Position numbers and translations under genes: made by a program
NCBI GenBank assembly: GCA_021292105.1
Contig: CM037869.1
Coordinates: 41,185,530-41,249,529, forward strand
Origin: Anadara kagoshimensis
Taxonomy: Eukaryota; Mollusca; Bivalvia; Arcoida; Arcidae
Direction: 5' to 3'
Length of the DNA: 64,000 nt
Notes under the pieces: model-generated
Database searches by the model: none
Seen by the model: the letters and a program-made list of their open reading frames with translations, nothing else
What the model was told of the DNA's origin: nothing
Shown here: positions 34,341 through 47,301 of the stretch, piece by piece
How positions within the stretch are numbered: position 1 is the first letter of the stretch
How the letters are laid out: every line of letters starts with the position of its first letter

Positions 34341-37300
34341 CTCTACAAACAGATCGAAATGTATTCCATATATCAGTATTCCACGACAAGGGCACACAAA
34401 ATTAGAATAAACTGGGAACATGTTGAGGTAGGCCCATACATTGAAAACATATTTTGAAATTTTAATATGTTGTACATGGGCATTAACCACTCAACATGCC
34501 AAAATTTCAAGGTAGGTATTCAGAATACTTAAGAAAATTCTAAAGCGCCATCTGGTGGACATTTTCACGACATAAATGGTCAAAAATAATAAGCTTTAAT
34601 ACTTTTTGCCATGCTTAGAATCCAAAAGAGTCTTGCATTTAAATTTAACATTATGTCATAAAGATAATTTGGACTAATTGATTTTACTTCCGGACATGCG
34701 GTATTTTTCTACTGCGCCGCCTATCAAGAAAGAACATTAAAATTTCGGAAAACTAAAAGTAACACCCTTTCGTTATTTTGATGTTTTATAAAAAATACGA
34801 TCGCTGATTTTAACATGTGTTGCGCATGAATATATAAGTTTAGAAAAAATAGGGGTAGTCAAGCTACTTTTTTCATAAAATTGCATTAAAATCAAAACCA
34901 AGATTAGAAACCTTATTCCTTACATTAGAACTCACCATTAATGTCCTAGGATACAATTTTAAACTCAATGTTTTTCGTTTGGTGTTAACAAATAAGCAAA
35001 AACAGTGATAATGAGCTATTTGGCTTTGCAAAACAAAACGAATTTGAAATACCATATTATCTGTACCCCTAGCAACCCTTACCAATACCAACGAATTAAA
35101 TTGGAAAGAGGAGTCGTATACATTGATGAAGGGTTCTTGATTCTAGGCCGCTGAAATGAAAAGCAAATACAAGAGCATAGTCAAAATTTGACACTGAGAA
35201 AAATTATTATGAAGTATGTTTATTGAACAACCGTGCGTTTGCGTCGTACTATTTTTATTTGAATAACCCTTCTCCCAAAAAAGTCACATAAAGCAGCGAT
35301 ATAAAACACAGTACCTCAAATTTTAAACGACGTTCTCAAATCTTTCAAATATTTAGATTTGCGCTCTCAAAAGTGTAGATCTTCCTTATTTCCGTTAAAT
35401 TATACATTTTGTTCTTTAAAAATAATACACAACATTGGTGTTGTGAATTATAAGCTTTTGTGAATGCAGATAATTATTCTAAATGATACGCATTAGAGCG
35501 TCCCGCCATAATTCGGTAGGTGCCGAACACCATTTATTCGTGACGTCATAGGTAGAAAGACGTAAAATCGGAGAGTTTGTCCTTACGCACAAAACGACGA
35601 CGTCACCATGGTATGGATATACCTTAAAAGATTGTGGGATTTATAAGTTGTTATAATAATAGATGTGTGTATAAATTGTTTTTGTTAATGCCTTTTAATT
35701 CTGTTCTGTAACATATACAGAGAAATAAAAATATTTAGAGCACTGTATAAGGGTTTTTACACTCGCTAGTGTGTTTTTATTTTGTCAATTTCTGAATACG
35801 GTGTTTTTATACTCACTGAATAAGGTGTTTGATTTTGATACTCGCTAAATAATGTTTTTTAGTTTTGATACTAACTGAACAAGGTGTCTTATTATAAAAC
35901 GGAATACAAAAGTAAGTCATCCGGTTTCATTGAAATAACGATATTCCTTATACAATCTGAAATCATTTTAATTATCTTTATTAATTAAACACTAGATATT
36001 TAACATTTTTATTACATTTATTCTGATGATCACATTACTAGTAAGTGAAACTCAAGTCAAGCATTAGCTAGAACAAAATGTCGCCTTAGTAATTTAGCTA
36101 TAAAAATATGTAGTGTAATTAATGTGCGATTACTTTCCGAGTTTGTTCAGTGGAATATGACATTCAATTATTTATCTTACAAAAACTCGTCTGTAGTTTA
36201 CGTTACATAATAAACATCAATAGTGATGTATTGTAATTCGTCAGTCAGTTATTTAGTTATTTTAAGGTGTACCCAGTAATTCAAACAAGTGCGCGTCTAG
36301 TTGTTTGCAGAACAATTACACTAGGATTAAGATTTATTTATTTGAAATGTTTTGCAACTTTTACCCAATTGAGATTTAATGTTAAATCTGTTCTTTCTCT
36401 GAATTATAATTAGACTCTAATGGTTGTGAAAAAGTGTCATTGAGAAATTAGGATATACGTTAGACAAAAGCATTGTATTCAAGACATCAGTATTCAGTTA
36501 CATGTACACGTTAACGCTTAATATTGACAGTTCTTTTTCAAATATATGTGATTTTGGCACTTTCAAAGCGGGTGTTATATAAACAAAATGTTAAACTACA
36601 ACCACAATTTCCTTATTTCCGGTACTCATATTGCTTGTTTTATATAAGCATTCGAATGAAATGATCGTTAGAATTACACTTATTTGAACCTTTGACACCA
36701 AAATGACTTAACATCGTAACATCTGGATTGGAATCCACTCTAAAACCACTATATGTATCCCAAGCAAAAATTTCAGAATGAATTGTCAGTTATTGACCAT
36801 TGACAAAAATATCATCAAATGTAAATTTAAGCATAAAAATAGAGTTGTCAGCCAGACTATTACATATTATTGTTTTGCAATGACTGTTTTAAAGATACAG
36901 TGCCAAAATGAGAAAATGCATTCGTCACTCGGTTTAGTTTTGAAATATTAATACATTGAGAATTTAACATTACATCACATACTTTTAATAATGTGTTTCC
37001 TCATACGGTGTGGCTGAATGATTTAGGGGTAAAAAACAATTATATCTTCTCAATGAATTTATTTGAAATTTGTCATACATCATTAAATAACATAGTTGTA
37101 TATAGTAACCCACTATAGGTATAGTTCATATGTGTAATATTGTTGTGAAAATAATCCTGGAGTCGTTTGTGTACATCCAACACCCAGATTTAACCTATCA
37201 TTGACGTCATTGTCCTAACATCTTGACAGAATAGACACTTATCAATGAAATTTAAAACATCAGATTTTGCATATAAATTACGGTTTTAGAATTTACTCTC

Positions 37301-37814
37301 ATATTAATTATTTACCAAATAAATTTAACTTACAAAATTAAATTAATTCCATAAAACCACATTTAAAATAACGGACAACATTTCTACACTTAAAATTGTT
37401 TAAACGTACTTGGAAACGTTAAATTCATATCATTTAAACAGACGATTATGAGTATATGTATCTATCGCTTAAATAAACATGTTTTATATTAGTTGTTTTA
37501 TTATAATTATGGTTACAGAATAAGTAAATGGTGATGTTGTATTTGCCGTTTAGAACTCATAGTCAACCTAATACATAGAGCACTTTCAGTACTTTGATTA
37601 ATTCTGTAAACTTTTTATATGTGCCATAATGCGTTTGAAAAGGTACACCTGATGCATAATTATGCATTTTATGGTTAAAATAAATAAACATTGTATTTAG
37701 TTTTCAACTTGTTACATTTTGTAATAAATGTTGGGAATATGATTTCCAACATTCCATGTAATTAAAAACAGAAAACTAGTTATCATAGTAATTCCGAGCT
37801 CTTGTTATGTTATG
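34341..37814. other. Spacer between satellite arrays, right part
   Basis: AT-rich non-coding DNA. A GC-richer patch at 35500-35610 carries TGACGTCA (35541-35548) and GACGTCAC (35599-35606) and looks promoter-like, but no gene follows. At 35750-35890 a loose repeat of about 40 bp (ACTCGCTAAATAA and GGTGTTT) occurs four times. Another TGACGTCA is at 37202-37209. Small frames at 34260-34490 and 34873-35091 have no recognisable features. Confidence 0.5.
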
Positions 37815-40800
37815 CAAATGTTGCAATTGGATAGATCTACCCGTGGTTAAAAGCCCTAGATGGGGAAACGCATTTTCTCTGTGTACGCTACTTCAAACGT
37901 AGCAGGTCCTTACGAAATCACATATCAAAAGGGGGGTATGGTCCTTCTGAGCTCTCGTAAGACCCGTTCTACCCCTCTAGGGTTCTTGAAATTTTCACCA
38001 AATGTTGCAATTGGATAGATCTACCCGTGGTTAAAAGGCCTAGATGGGGAAACGCATTTCTCTGTGTACGCTACTTCAAACGTAGCAGGTCCTTACGAAA
38101 TCACATATCAAAAGGGGGTATGGTCCTTCTGAGCTCTCGTAAGACCCGTTCTACCCCTCTAGGGTTCTTGAAATTTTCACCAAATGTTGCAATTGGATAG
38201 ATCTACCCGTGGTTAAAAGGCCTAGATGGGGAAACGCATTTTCTCTGTGTACGCTACTTCAAACGTAGCAGGTCCTTACGAAATCACATATCAAAAGGGG
38301 GGTATGGTCCTTCTGAGCTCTCGTAAGACCCGTTCTACCCCTCTAGGGTTCTTGAAATTTTCACCAAATGTTGCAATTGGATAGATCTACCCGTGGTTAA
38401 AAGGCCTAGATGGGGAAACGCATTTTCTCTGTGTACGCTACTTCAAACGTAGCAGGTCCTTACGAAATCACATATCAAAAGGGGGGTATGGTCCTTCTGA
38501 GCTCTCGTAAGACCCGTTCTACCCCTCTAGGGTTCTTGAAATTTTCACCAAATGTTGCAATTGGATAGATCTACCCGTGGTTAAAAGGCCTAGATGGGGA
38601 AACGCATTTTCTCTGTGTACGCTACTTCAAACGTAGCAGGTCCTTACGAAATCACATATCAAAAGGGGGGTATGGTCCTTCTGAGCTCTCGTAAGACCCG
38701 TTCTACCCCTCTAGGGTTCTTGAAATTTTCACCAAATGTTGCAATTGGATAGATCTACCCGTGGTTAAAAGGCCTAGATGGGGAAACGCATTTTCTCTGT
38801 GTACGCTACTTCAAACGTAGCAGGTCCTTACGAAATCATATATCAAAAGGGGGGTATGGTCCTTCTGAGCTCTCGTAAGACCCGTTCTACCCCTCTAGGG
38901 TTCTTGAAATTTTCACCAAATGTTGCAATTGGATAGATCTACCCGTGGTTAAAAGGCCTAGATGGGGAAACGCATTTCTCTGTGTACGCTACTTCAAACG
39001 TAGCAGGTCCTTACGAAATCACATATCAAAAGGGGGGTATGGTCCTTCTGAGCTCTCGTAAGACCCGTTCTACCCCTCTAGGGTTCTTGAAATTTTCACC
39101 AAATGTTGCAATTGGATAGATCTACCCGTGGTTAAAAGGCCTAGATGGGGAAACGCATTTCTCTGTGTACGCTACTTCAAACGTAGCAGGTCCTTACGAA
39201 ATCACATATCAAAAGGGGGGTATGGTCCTTCTGAGCTCTCGTAAGACCCGTTCTACCCCTCTAGGGTTCTTGAAATTTTCACCAAATGTTGCAATTGGAT
39301 AGATCTACCCGTGGTTAAAAGGCCTAGATGGGGAAACGCATTTCTCTGTGTACGCTACTTCAAACGTAGCAGGTCCTTACGAAATCACATATCAAAAGGG
39401 GGGTATGGTCCTTCTGAGCTCTCGTAAGACCCGTTCTACCCCTCTAGGGTTCTTGAAATTTTCACCAAATGTTGCAATTGGATAGATCTACCCGTGGTTA
39501 AAAGGCCTAGATGGGGAAACGCATTTTCTCTGTGTACGCTACTTCAAACGTAGCAGGTCCTTACGAAATCACATATCAAAAGGGGGTATGGTCCTTCTGA
39601 GCTCTCGTAAGACCCGTTCTACCCCTCTAGGGTTCTTGAAATTTTCACCAAATGTTGCAATTGGATAGATCTACCCGTGGTTAAAAGGCCTAGATGGGGA
39701 AACGCATTTTCTCTGTGTACGCTACTTCAAACGTAGCAGGTCCTTACGAAATCACATATCAAAAGGGGGGTATGGTCCTTCTGAGCTCTCGTAAGACCCG
39801 TTCTACCCCTCTAGGGTTCTTGAAATTTTCACAAATGTTGCAATTGGATAGATCTACCCGTGGTTAAAAGGCCTAGATGGGGAAACGCATTTTCTCTGTG
39901 TACGCTACTTCAAACGTAGCAGGTCCTTACGAAATCACATATCAAAAGGGGGGTATGGTCCTTCTGAGCTCTCGTAAGACCCGTTCTACCCCTCTAGGGT
40001 TCTTGAAATTTTCACCAAATGTTGCAATTGGATAGATCTACCCGTGGTTAAAAGGCCTAGATGGGGAAACGCATTTTCTCTGTGTACGCTACTTCAAACG
40101 TAGCAGGTCCTTACGAAATCACATATCAAAGGGGGGTATGGTCCTTCTGAGCTCTCGTAAGACCCGTTCTACCCCTCTAGGGTTCTTGAAATTTTCACCA
40201 AATGTTGCAATTGGATAGATCTACCCGTGGTTAAAAGGCCTAGATGGGGAAACGCATTTTCTCTGTGTACGCCACTTCAAACGTAGCAGGTCCTTACGAA
40301 ATCACATATCAAAAGGGGGGTATGGTCCTTCTGAGCTCTCGTAAGACCCGTTCTACCCCTCTAGGTTCTTGAAATTTTCACCAAATGTTGCAATTGGATA
40401 GATCTACCCGTGGTTAAAAGGCCTAGATGGGGAAACGCATTTTCTCTGTGTACGCACTTCAAACGTAGCAGGTCCTTACGAAATCACATATCAAAAGGGG
40501 GGTATGGTCCTTCTGAGCTCTCGTAAGACCCGTTCTACCCCTCTAGGGTTCTTGAAATTTTCACCAAATGTTGCAATTGGATAGATCTACCCGTGGTTAA
40601 AAGGCCTAGATGGGGAAACGCATTTTCTCTGTGTACGCTACTTCAAACGTAGCAGGTCCTTACGAAATCACATATCAAAAGGGGGGTATGGTCCTTCTGA
40701 GCTCTCGTAAGACCCGTTCTACCCCTCTAGGGTTCTTGAAATTTTCACCAAATGTTGCAATTGGATAGATCTACCCGTGGTTAAAAGGCCTAGATGGGGA

Positions 40801-43800
40801 AACGCATTTTCTCTGTGTACGCTACTTCAAACGTAGCAGGTCCTTACGAAATCACATATCAAAAGGGGGTATGGTCCTTCTGAGCTCTCGTAAGACCCGT
40901 TCTACCCCTCTAGGGTTCTTGAAATTTTCACCAAATGTTGCAATTGGATAGATCTACCCGTGGTTAAAAGGCCTAGATGGGGAAACGCATTTTCTCTGTG
41001 TACGCTACTTCAAACGTAGCAGGTCCTTACGAAATCACATATCAAAAGGGGGGTATGGTCCTTCTGAGCTCTCGTAAGACCCGTTCTACCCCTCTAGGGT
41101 TCTTGAAATTTTCACCAAATGTTGCAATTGGATAGATCTACCCGTGGTTAAAAGGCCTAGATGGGGAAACGCATTTTCTCTGTGTACGCTACTTAACGTA
41201 GCAGGTCCTTACGAAATCATATCAAAAGGGGGGTATGGTCCTTCTGAGCTCTCGTAAGACCCGTTCTACCCCTCTAGGGTTCTTGAAATTTTCACCAAAT
41301 GTTGCAATTGGATAGATCTACCGTGGTTAAAAGGCCTAGATGGGGAAACGCATTTTCTCTGTGTACGCCACTTCAAACGTAGCAGGTCCTTACGAAATCA
41401 CATATCAAAAGGGGGGTATGGTCCTTCTGAGCTCTCGTAAGACCCGTTCTACCCCTCTAGGGTTCTTGAAATTTTACCAAATGTTGCAATTGGATAGATC
41501 TACCCGTGGTTAAAAGGCCTAGATGGGGAAACGCATATCTCTGTGTACGCCACTTTGAACGTAGCAGGTCCTTACGAAATCACATATCAAAAGGGGGGTA
41601 TGGTCCTTCTGAGCTCTCGTAAGACCCGTTCTACCCCTCTAGGGTTCTTGAAATTTTCACCAAATGTTGCAATTGGATAGTCTACCTGTGGTTAAAAGGC
41701 CTAGATGGGGAAACGCATTTTCTCTGTGTACGCTACTTCAAACGTAGCAGGTCCTTACGAAATCATATATCAAAAGGGGGGTATGGTCCTTCTGAGCTCT
41801 CGTAAGACCCGTTCTACCCCTCTAGGGTTCTTGAAATTTTCACCAAATGTTGCAATTGGATAGATCTACCCGTGGTTAAAAGGCCTAGATGGGGAAACGC
41901 ATTTTCTCTGTGTACGCTACTTCAAACGTAGCAGGTCCTTACGAAATCAATATCAAAAGGGGGGTATGGTCCTTCTGAGCTCTCGTAAGACCCGTTCTAC
42001 CCCTCTAGGGTTCTTAAATTTTCACCAAATGTTGCAATTGATAGATCTACCGTGGTTAAAAGGCCTAGATGGGGAAACGCATTTCTCTGTGTACGCCACT
42101 TTGAACGTAGCAGGTCCTTACGAAATCACATATCAAAAGGGGGTATGGTCCTTCTGAGCTCTGTAAGACCCGTTCTACCCCTCTATGGTTCTTGAAATTT
42201 TCACCAAATGTTGCAATTGATAGATCTACCGTGGTTAAAAGGCCTAGATGGGGAAACGCATTTTCTCTGTGTACGCTACTTCAAACGTAGCAGGTCCTTA
42301 CGAAATCATATCAAAAGGGGGGTATGGTCCTTCTGAGCTCTCGTAAGACCCGTTCTACCCCTCTAGGGTTCTTGAAATTTTCACAAATGTTGCAATTGGA
42401 TAGATCTACCTGTGGTTAAAAGGCTAGATGGGGAAACGCATATTCTCTGTGTACGCCACTTTGAACGTAGCAGGTCTTACGAAATCACATATCAAAAGGG
42501 GGGTATGGTCCTTCTGAGCTCTCGTAAGACCCGTTCTACCCCTCTAGGGTTCTTGAAATTTTCACCAAATGTTGCAATTGATAGATCTACCTGTGGTTGA
42601 AAGGCCTAGATGGGGAAACGCATTTCTCTGTGTACGCCACTTTGAACGTAGCAGGTCTTACGAAATCACATATCAAAAGGGGGGTATGGTCCTTCTGAGC
42701 TCTCGTAAGACCCGTTCTACCCCTCTAGGGTTCTTGAAATTTTCACCAAATGTTGCAATTGGATAGGTCTACCTGTGGTTAAAAGGCCTAGATGGGGAAA
42801 CGCATTTTCTCTGTGTACGCTACTTTGAACGTAGCAGGTCCTTACGAAATCATATATCAAAAGGGGGGTATGGTCCTTCTGAGCTCTCGTAAGACCCGTT
42901 CTACCCCTCTAGGGTTCTTGAAATTTTCACCAAATGTTGCAATTGGATAGGTCTACCCGTGGTTAAAAGGCCTAGATGGGGAAACGCATTTTCTCTGTGT
43001 ACGCTACTTCAAACGTAGCAGGTCCTTACGAAATCATATATCAAAAGGGGGGTATGGTCCTTCTGAGCTCTCGTAAGACCCGTTCTACCCCTCTAGGGTT
43101 CTTAAAATTTTTACCAAATGTTGCAATTGGATCGATCTACCTGTGGTTAAAAGGCCTAGATGGGGAAACGCATTTCTCTGTGTACGCCACTTTGAACGTA
43201 GCAGGTCTTACGAAATCACATATCAAAAGGGGGTATGGTCCTTCTGAGCTCTCGTAAGACCCGTTCTACCCCTCTAGGGTTCTTGAAATTTTCACCAAAT
43301 GTTGCAATTGGATAGGTCTACCCGTGGTTAAAAGGCCTAGATGGGGAAACGCATTTTCTCTGTGTACGCTACTTCAAACGTAGCAGGTCCTTACGAAATC
43401 ATATATCAAAAGGGGGGTATGGTCCTTCTGAGCTCTTGTAAGACCCGTTCTACCCCTCTAGGGTTCTTAAAATTTTCACCAAATGTTGCAATTTGATAGA
43501 TCTACCTGTGGTTAAAAGGCCTAGATGGGGAAACGCATATTCTCTGTGTACGCCACTTTGAACGTAGCAGGTCTTACGAAATCACATATCAAAAGAGGGG
43601 GTATGGTCCTTCTGAGCTCTCGTAAGACCCGTTCTACCCCTCTAGGGTTCTTGAAATTTTTACCAAATGTTGCAATTGGATAGATCTACCTGTGGTTAAA
43701 AGCCCTAGATGGGGAAACGCATATTCTCTGTGTACGCCACTTTGAACGTAGCAGGTCCTTACGAAATCACATATCAAAAGGGGGGTATGGTCCTTCTGAG

Positions 43801-44461
43801 CTCTCGTAAGACCCGTTCTACCCCTCTAGGGTTCTTGAAATTTTCACCAAATGTTGCAATTGGATAGGTCTACCCGTGGTTAAAAGGCCTAGATGGGGAA
43901 ACGCATTTTCTCTGTGTACGCTACTTCAAACGTAGCAGGTCCTTACGAAATCATATATCAAAAGGGGGGTATGGTCCTTCTGAGCTCTCGTAAGACCCGT
44001 TCTACCCCTCTAGGGTTCTTAAAATTTTTACCAAATGTTGCAATTGGATAGATCTACCTGTGGTTAAAAGGCCTAGATGGGGAAACGCATTTTCTCTGTG
44101 TACGCCACTTTGAACGTAGCAGGTCTTTACGAAATCACATATCAAAAGGGGGGTATGGTCCTTCTGAGCTCTCGTAAGACCCGTTCTACCCCTCTAGGGT
44201 TCTTGAAATTTTCACCAAATGTTGCAATTGGATAGATCTACCTGTGGTTAAAAGGCCTAGATGGGGAAACGCATTTTCTCTGTGTACGCCACTTTGAACG
44301 TAGCAGGTCTTTACGAAATCACATATCAAAAGGGGGGTATGGTCCTTCTGAGCTCTCGTAAGACCCGTTCTACCCCTCTAGGGTTCTTGAAATTTTCACC
44401 AAATGTTGCAATTGGATAGATCTACCCGTGGTTAAAAGGCCTAGATGGGGAAACTCATTTT
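37815..44461 (-). repeat. 184-bp satellite array 2, inverted, about 36 units
   Basis: Same unit as array 1 but in the opposite orientation (CGCTACTTCAAACGTAGCAG on the plus strand). The left third is near the common type. From about 41.3 kb rightward the units carry more changes (CGCCACTTTGAACG, CTACCTGTGG, AATCATATATC, one-base losses), and two subtypes alternate at 42.7-44.4 kb. The array starts at CAAATGTTGCAATTGG and ends inside a unit at AAACTCATTTT. The short open frames along it (for example 42976-43257) come from indels and are not genes. Confidence 0.97.
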
Positions 44462-44712
44462 ACGCCCTATGCGTAATTTCGTAATCACACTTAGAATCAC
44501 GGTTCCTGTGGTCTTAATATACAGGTGGTCTTTATAAAAAGTTCTGTGCAATACCAGGTCGCCCTAAATATCAAATTTTAATAAATCGAATGATATTAGG
44601 ACTATCCGTATTTAAATAAAATTGAATTGCCCGCTTGATGATATATAAAAAAATTGCGGGCTAGAATTGCGGGCTAGCTTCACACCAGTAATATTAACTT
44701 GTATTTTAGAAT
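44462..44712. mobile_element. Satellite flank with possible TIR-A fragment
   Basis: Near 44506-44556 the phrases GGTCTTAATATACAGGTGG and TCTTTATAAAAAG resemble the TIR-A interior; no ends are present. The remainder has no feature apart from a small direct repeat of ATTGCGGGCTAG at 44653-44676. Confidence 0.35.
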
Positions 44713-44945
44713 ATACAGTACAGACTCGTCAAAAAGTTTAACACTGAGCTAACGACGGCAGAGAACCCTATACCTTCGCTAGCTATATAGTAACTCAACA
44801 GCTTTTCAATAGTTATAGCTATATATATATCTCTCGACAGCTTTTCTGCCGTAACTAGCTGTCCATAGGCAACTCGGCAAGCCATCATCGATCGCGAATT
44901 CATTTCGCTAGATGAGTGTTTAATTTTCGACACGTCTGTACTGTA
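44713..44945. mobile_element. TIR-B element, complete copy
   Basis: From TACAGTACAGACTCGTCAAA to TTTCGACACGTCTGTACTGTA, 233 bp, with the typical interior word GCTAACGA. The 75-codon minus-strand frame here is the element read through. Confidence 0.8.
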
Positions 44946-45086
44946 AACGTTCTAACTTTCGACTTCTTATTATATCCTATTTAACCAATAGTTCATTAAC
45001 TTAACTAAGAGATTTGAAGGAATGACAAAATCAGCTGCATGTAATGTCGTCATCATGAGATGACCGCAGTTACGGGCATAAGCTTA

Positions 45087-45814
45087 TAGTCAGGGGGCAG
45101 ATCCCAAAAATATGACACCCCTAAACTTTTTTGTTAAAAGCAGGAAACATGGTGGATCATATTTCCCTATATGTACTTAGTTAGGCTAGGTATGTTTCCA
45201 CCTTGACTTTTTCCGTTTATTAAAAATATGGCTGCCAATCCAAGATGGCTGCCAAAAAAGATAATTAAAGTATAAAAACTCAATATTAAATCAACTACTT
45301 AACCTTTTAACTTGAAATTTGGTATTTGATTAATTAAATATTTATACTAAATTTCCATGAATAAACATTGGTGGTAAAATTCAATATGGCTGCCATTTTT
45401 ATGATGGCCGATGTATAATCATCGTGCTGCATTTTAAATCAAATACAACTATTTTAAGACATAAAACCAATGCGTTGTATTTAATATATATATACTTAGT
45501 TAGGCTGGATATGTTTCCACCTTGACTTTTTCCGTTTAATGAAAATATGGCTGCCAAATCCAAGATGGCCACCATAAAAAATAATTTTATAATCAAAATT
45601 CAATATCAAATCAACCGCTTAACCTTTTGAGTTGAAATTAAGTATTTGATCAATTAAGTATTTATACTAATTTTTCATTTACAGACTGTGGTTGTAAAAT
45701 TCAATATGGCCGGCATTTTCAAGATGGTCGATTTATAAATAACATACAGCTCTTTAACAGAAAAGTTTAGGGGGTCAACAAAGAGGCTACTTTTTTAGAT
45801 CTGCCCCCTGACTA
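45087..45814. mobile_element. TIR-F element with internal 319-bp duplication
   Basis: The ends TAGTCAGGGGGCAGATC and GATCTGCCCCCTGACTA are exact 17-bp inverted repeats. The second end is preceded by a run of T that mirrors the A run inside the first end. The interior is two direct copies 319 bp apart (ACTTAGTTAGGCT at 45175 and 45494), each carrying several words of the type AATATGGCTGCCA and CCAAGATGGC. Non-coding. Confidence 0.82.
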
Positions 45815-46310
45815 TTACCCTATGTGACATTTATCATACCTTTTCAAGAGGTCAATGTTTTACATTAAAAAAACAAAGGCAATCGGAACCATATATTTAA
45901 ACTTTACTGATCTTTAAAGATTAACATTACTTCTTCTAAGATTTTGATATATAGATTTTAAATAACTGCACATCTCTCTCTTGACTATCACATTGCTCAA
46001 AATTACTTTGGTTATATTTGTCACAGTTATACATACATCAGTGTGGTAGTAATTTGCACGCATACTCTATTTTTGCTCTTCATGTTTTTGCGTCATTCTC
46101 ATCCTCTCTATATCTGTCGGATTCTGTTTCTCACTGGTAGGTTTTTTGTAAGTTTTTTGCTCAAATGCTAGATTTTTATCTAGAATGGCATGTCAACATA
46201 TGTTTATCAGACTTGTTCTAGTTAGAGCTACACATATACACGTATCTATGCATATTATAAGTTAAGTAGTATCATGTGCTTCTTTTTAAAAGTAGCACAT
46301 AGCAGATTCA
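45815..46310. other. AT-rich DNA with small hairpin
   Basis: No gene. An imperfect hairpin at 46273-46300 (CATGTGCTTCTTTTT and AAAAGTAGCACAT) is related to the perfect one at 9270-9328. Confidence 0.5.
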
Positions 46311-46622
46311 ATGACCTGTCGAAACACTAAGCTAAAGACTAAATGTAGCTAATTTCGGCTCCTCGATATCTATTTCTGCACCTTCGCCTATAGCTGGTAA
46401 CGTCTCGATATAAGTGAAGTAGTCTTGTCTGGAAAGTTAAACACCATTACTCAACTCTCGTTTTCTATATCTTGACCGCTTTTCAACAGCTACTGTCTAT
46501 CTTTTGGCTGTCTGTTGACTAACATAATAATTATTATATATAAGTATTTCTGTCACAGTGCAGCAGAGCTATGGCTCTTTTTCGTTAGCCCAGTTTTAAA
46601 CTTTTGACAGGTCTGTATTGTA
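46311..46622. mobile_element. TIR-B element, left end eroded, with SINE tail inside
   Basis: Starts near ACCTGTCGAAACACTAAGC and ends TTTTGACAGGTCTGTATTGTA. At 46385-46458 it contains a SINE tail (GTCTCGATATAAGTGAAGTA, then GTTAAACACCATTACTCAAC), so a SINE inserted and later lost its head, or the tail was copied in. Confidence 0.6.
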
Positions 46623-46628
46623 TGCTAG

Positions 46629-46915
46629 ATAGAGGGACCACTCCGGTAATTCAGTAAGTAGAGTGTTCGCCCAGTTTGTAAAATGTCGGGGTTCGAACCT
46701 TGGAAATAGATAGTGACTAGTCTTCCGTCAAGGACTCGGCATTTAGAAGCAAAGTCATTGGCCCTTTGAAGAAACCTTAAACCGTTGTGTGTGTCAGGTG
46801 ACACGCTTTGCACATTGCCCTGAATACAATGCGAAGGTAAAAATTGGTGTCAATCCAGGAATGACTGGTGAAATCTCGATATAAGTGAAATATTCTCAAT
46901 GGTACGTAGCAAAAT
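46629..46915 (+). mobile_element. tRNA-derived SINE, degenerate
   Basis: The head has an A-box-like CAGTAAGTAGAGTGTTCG and a B-box GGGGTTCGAACCTTGG. The body word GATAGTGACTAGTCTTCCGT and GGACTCGGCATTTAGAA match the body of the clearer copy at 47.8 kb. The tail is ATCTCGATATAAGTGAAATA. Not a functional tRNA. Confidence 0.72.
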
Positions 46916-47082
46916 AGTAAATTGCTCTTGGCCTTTGGATATTTTAAAAATCAAAGGGGTTACTAAAATTGTAAAATATATCACTTGATTCAAGAATTTG
47001 AGAAAACGCAAAACTACATGTAAATTTTAATGTGCCAAACATGTTCAAATGTACTTGATAAACTGTCATGCTGTTATGAAAA
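46916..47082. other. Short intergenic stretch
   Basis: No feature recognised between the SINE and the next TIR-B copy. Confidence 0.5.
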
Positions 47083-47301
47083 TACAATACAGGCGTGTCG
47101 AAAGTTTAACGGAAAGGAGTCGAAGCTCAGCTGTTGGGCGGCCAAAATTTTGGTATCCAGTGACCCCAAAAGCACCCGAGACATAGATAGCAACTGGCTG
47201 AAGTTGTCGAGATAATAAAGGTAACGATGAGCCTTAATGAACCGCCGATTTGGTATTTATTTGTTTCCCTTTTGTTAAATTTTGGACAGGTCTGTTCTGT
47301 A
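47083..47301. mobile_element. TIR-B element, complete copy
   Basis: From TACAATACAGGCGTGTCGAA to TTTTGGACAGGTCTGTTCTG then TA, 219 bp. Diverged TIRs; non-coding. Confidence 0.72.

Noticed and set aside
35541..35606. Promoter of a gene in the spacer
   Set aside because: CRE-like motifs are present, but no coding exon or convincing transcript signal follows within the spacer.
42412..43257. Overlapping 60-93 codon frames in the satellite
   Set aside because: They exist only where indels shift the 184-bp unit into frame; they share the same repeat peptide and have no gene signals.
13820..44461. CRISPR-like repetition
   Set aside because: Units are 184 bp, contiguous and without unique spacers, in animal DNA; it is a satellite.
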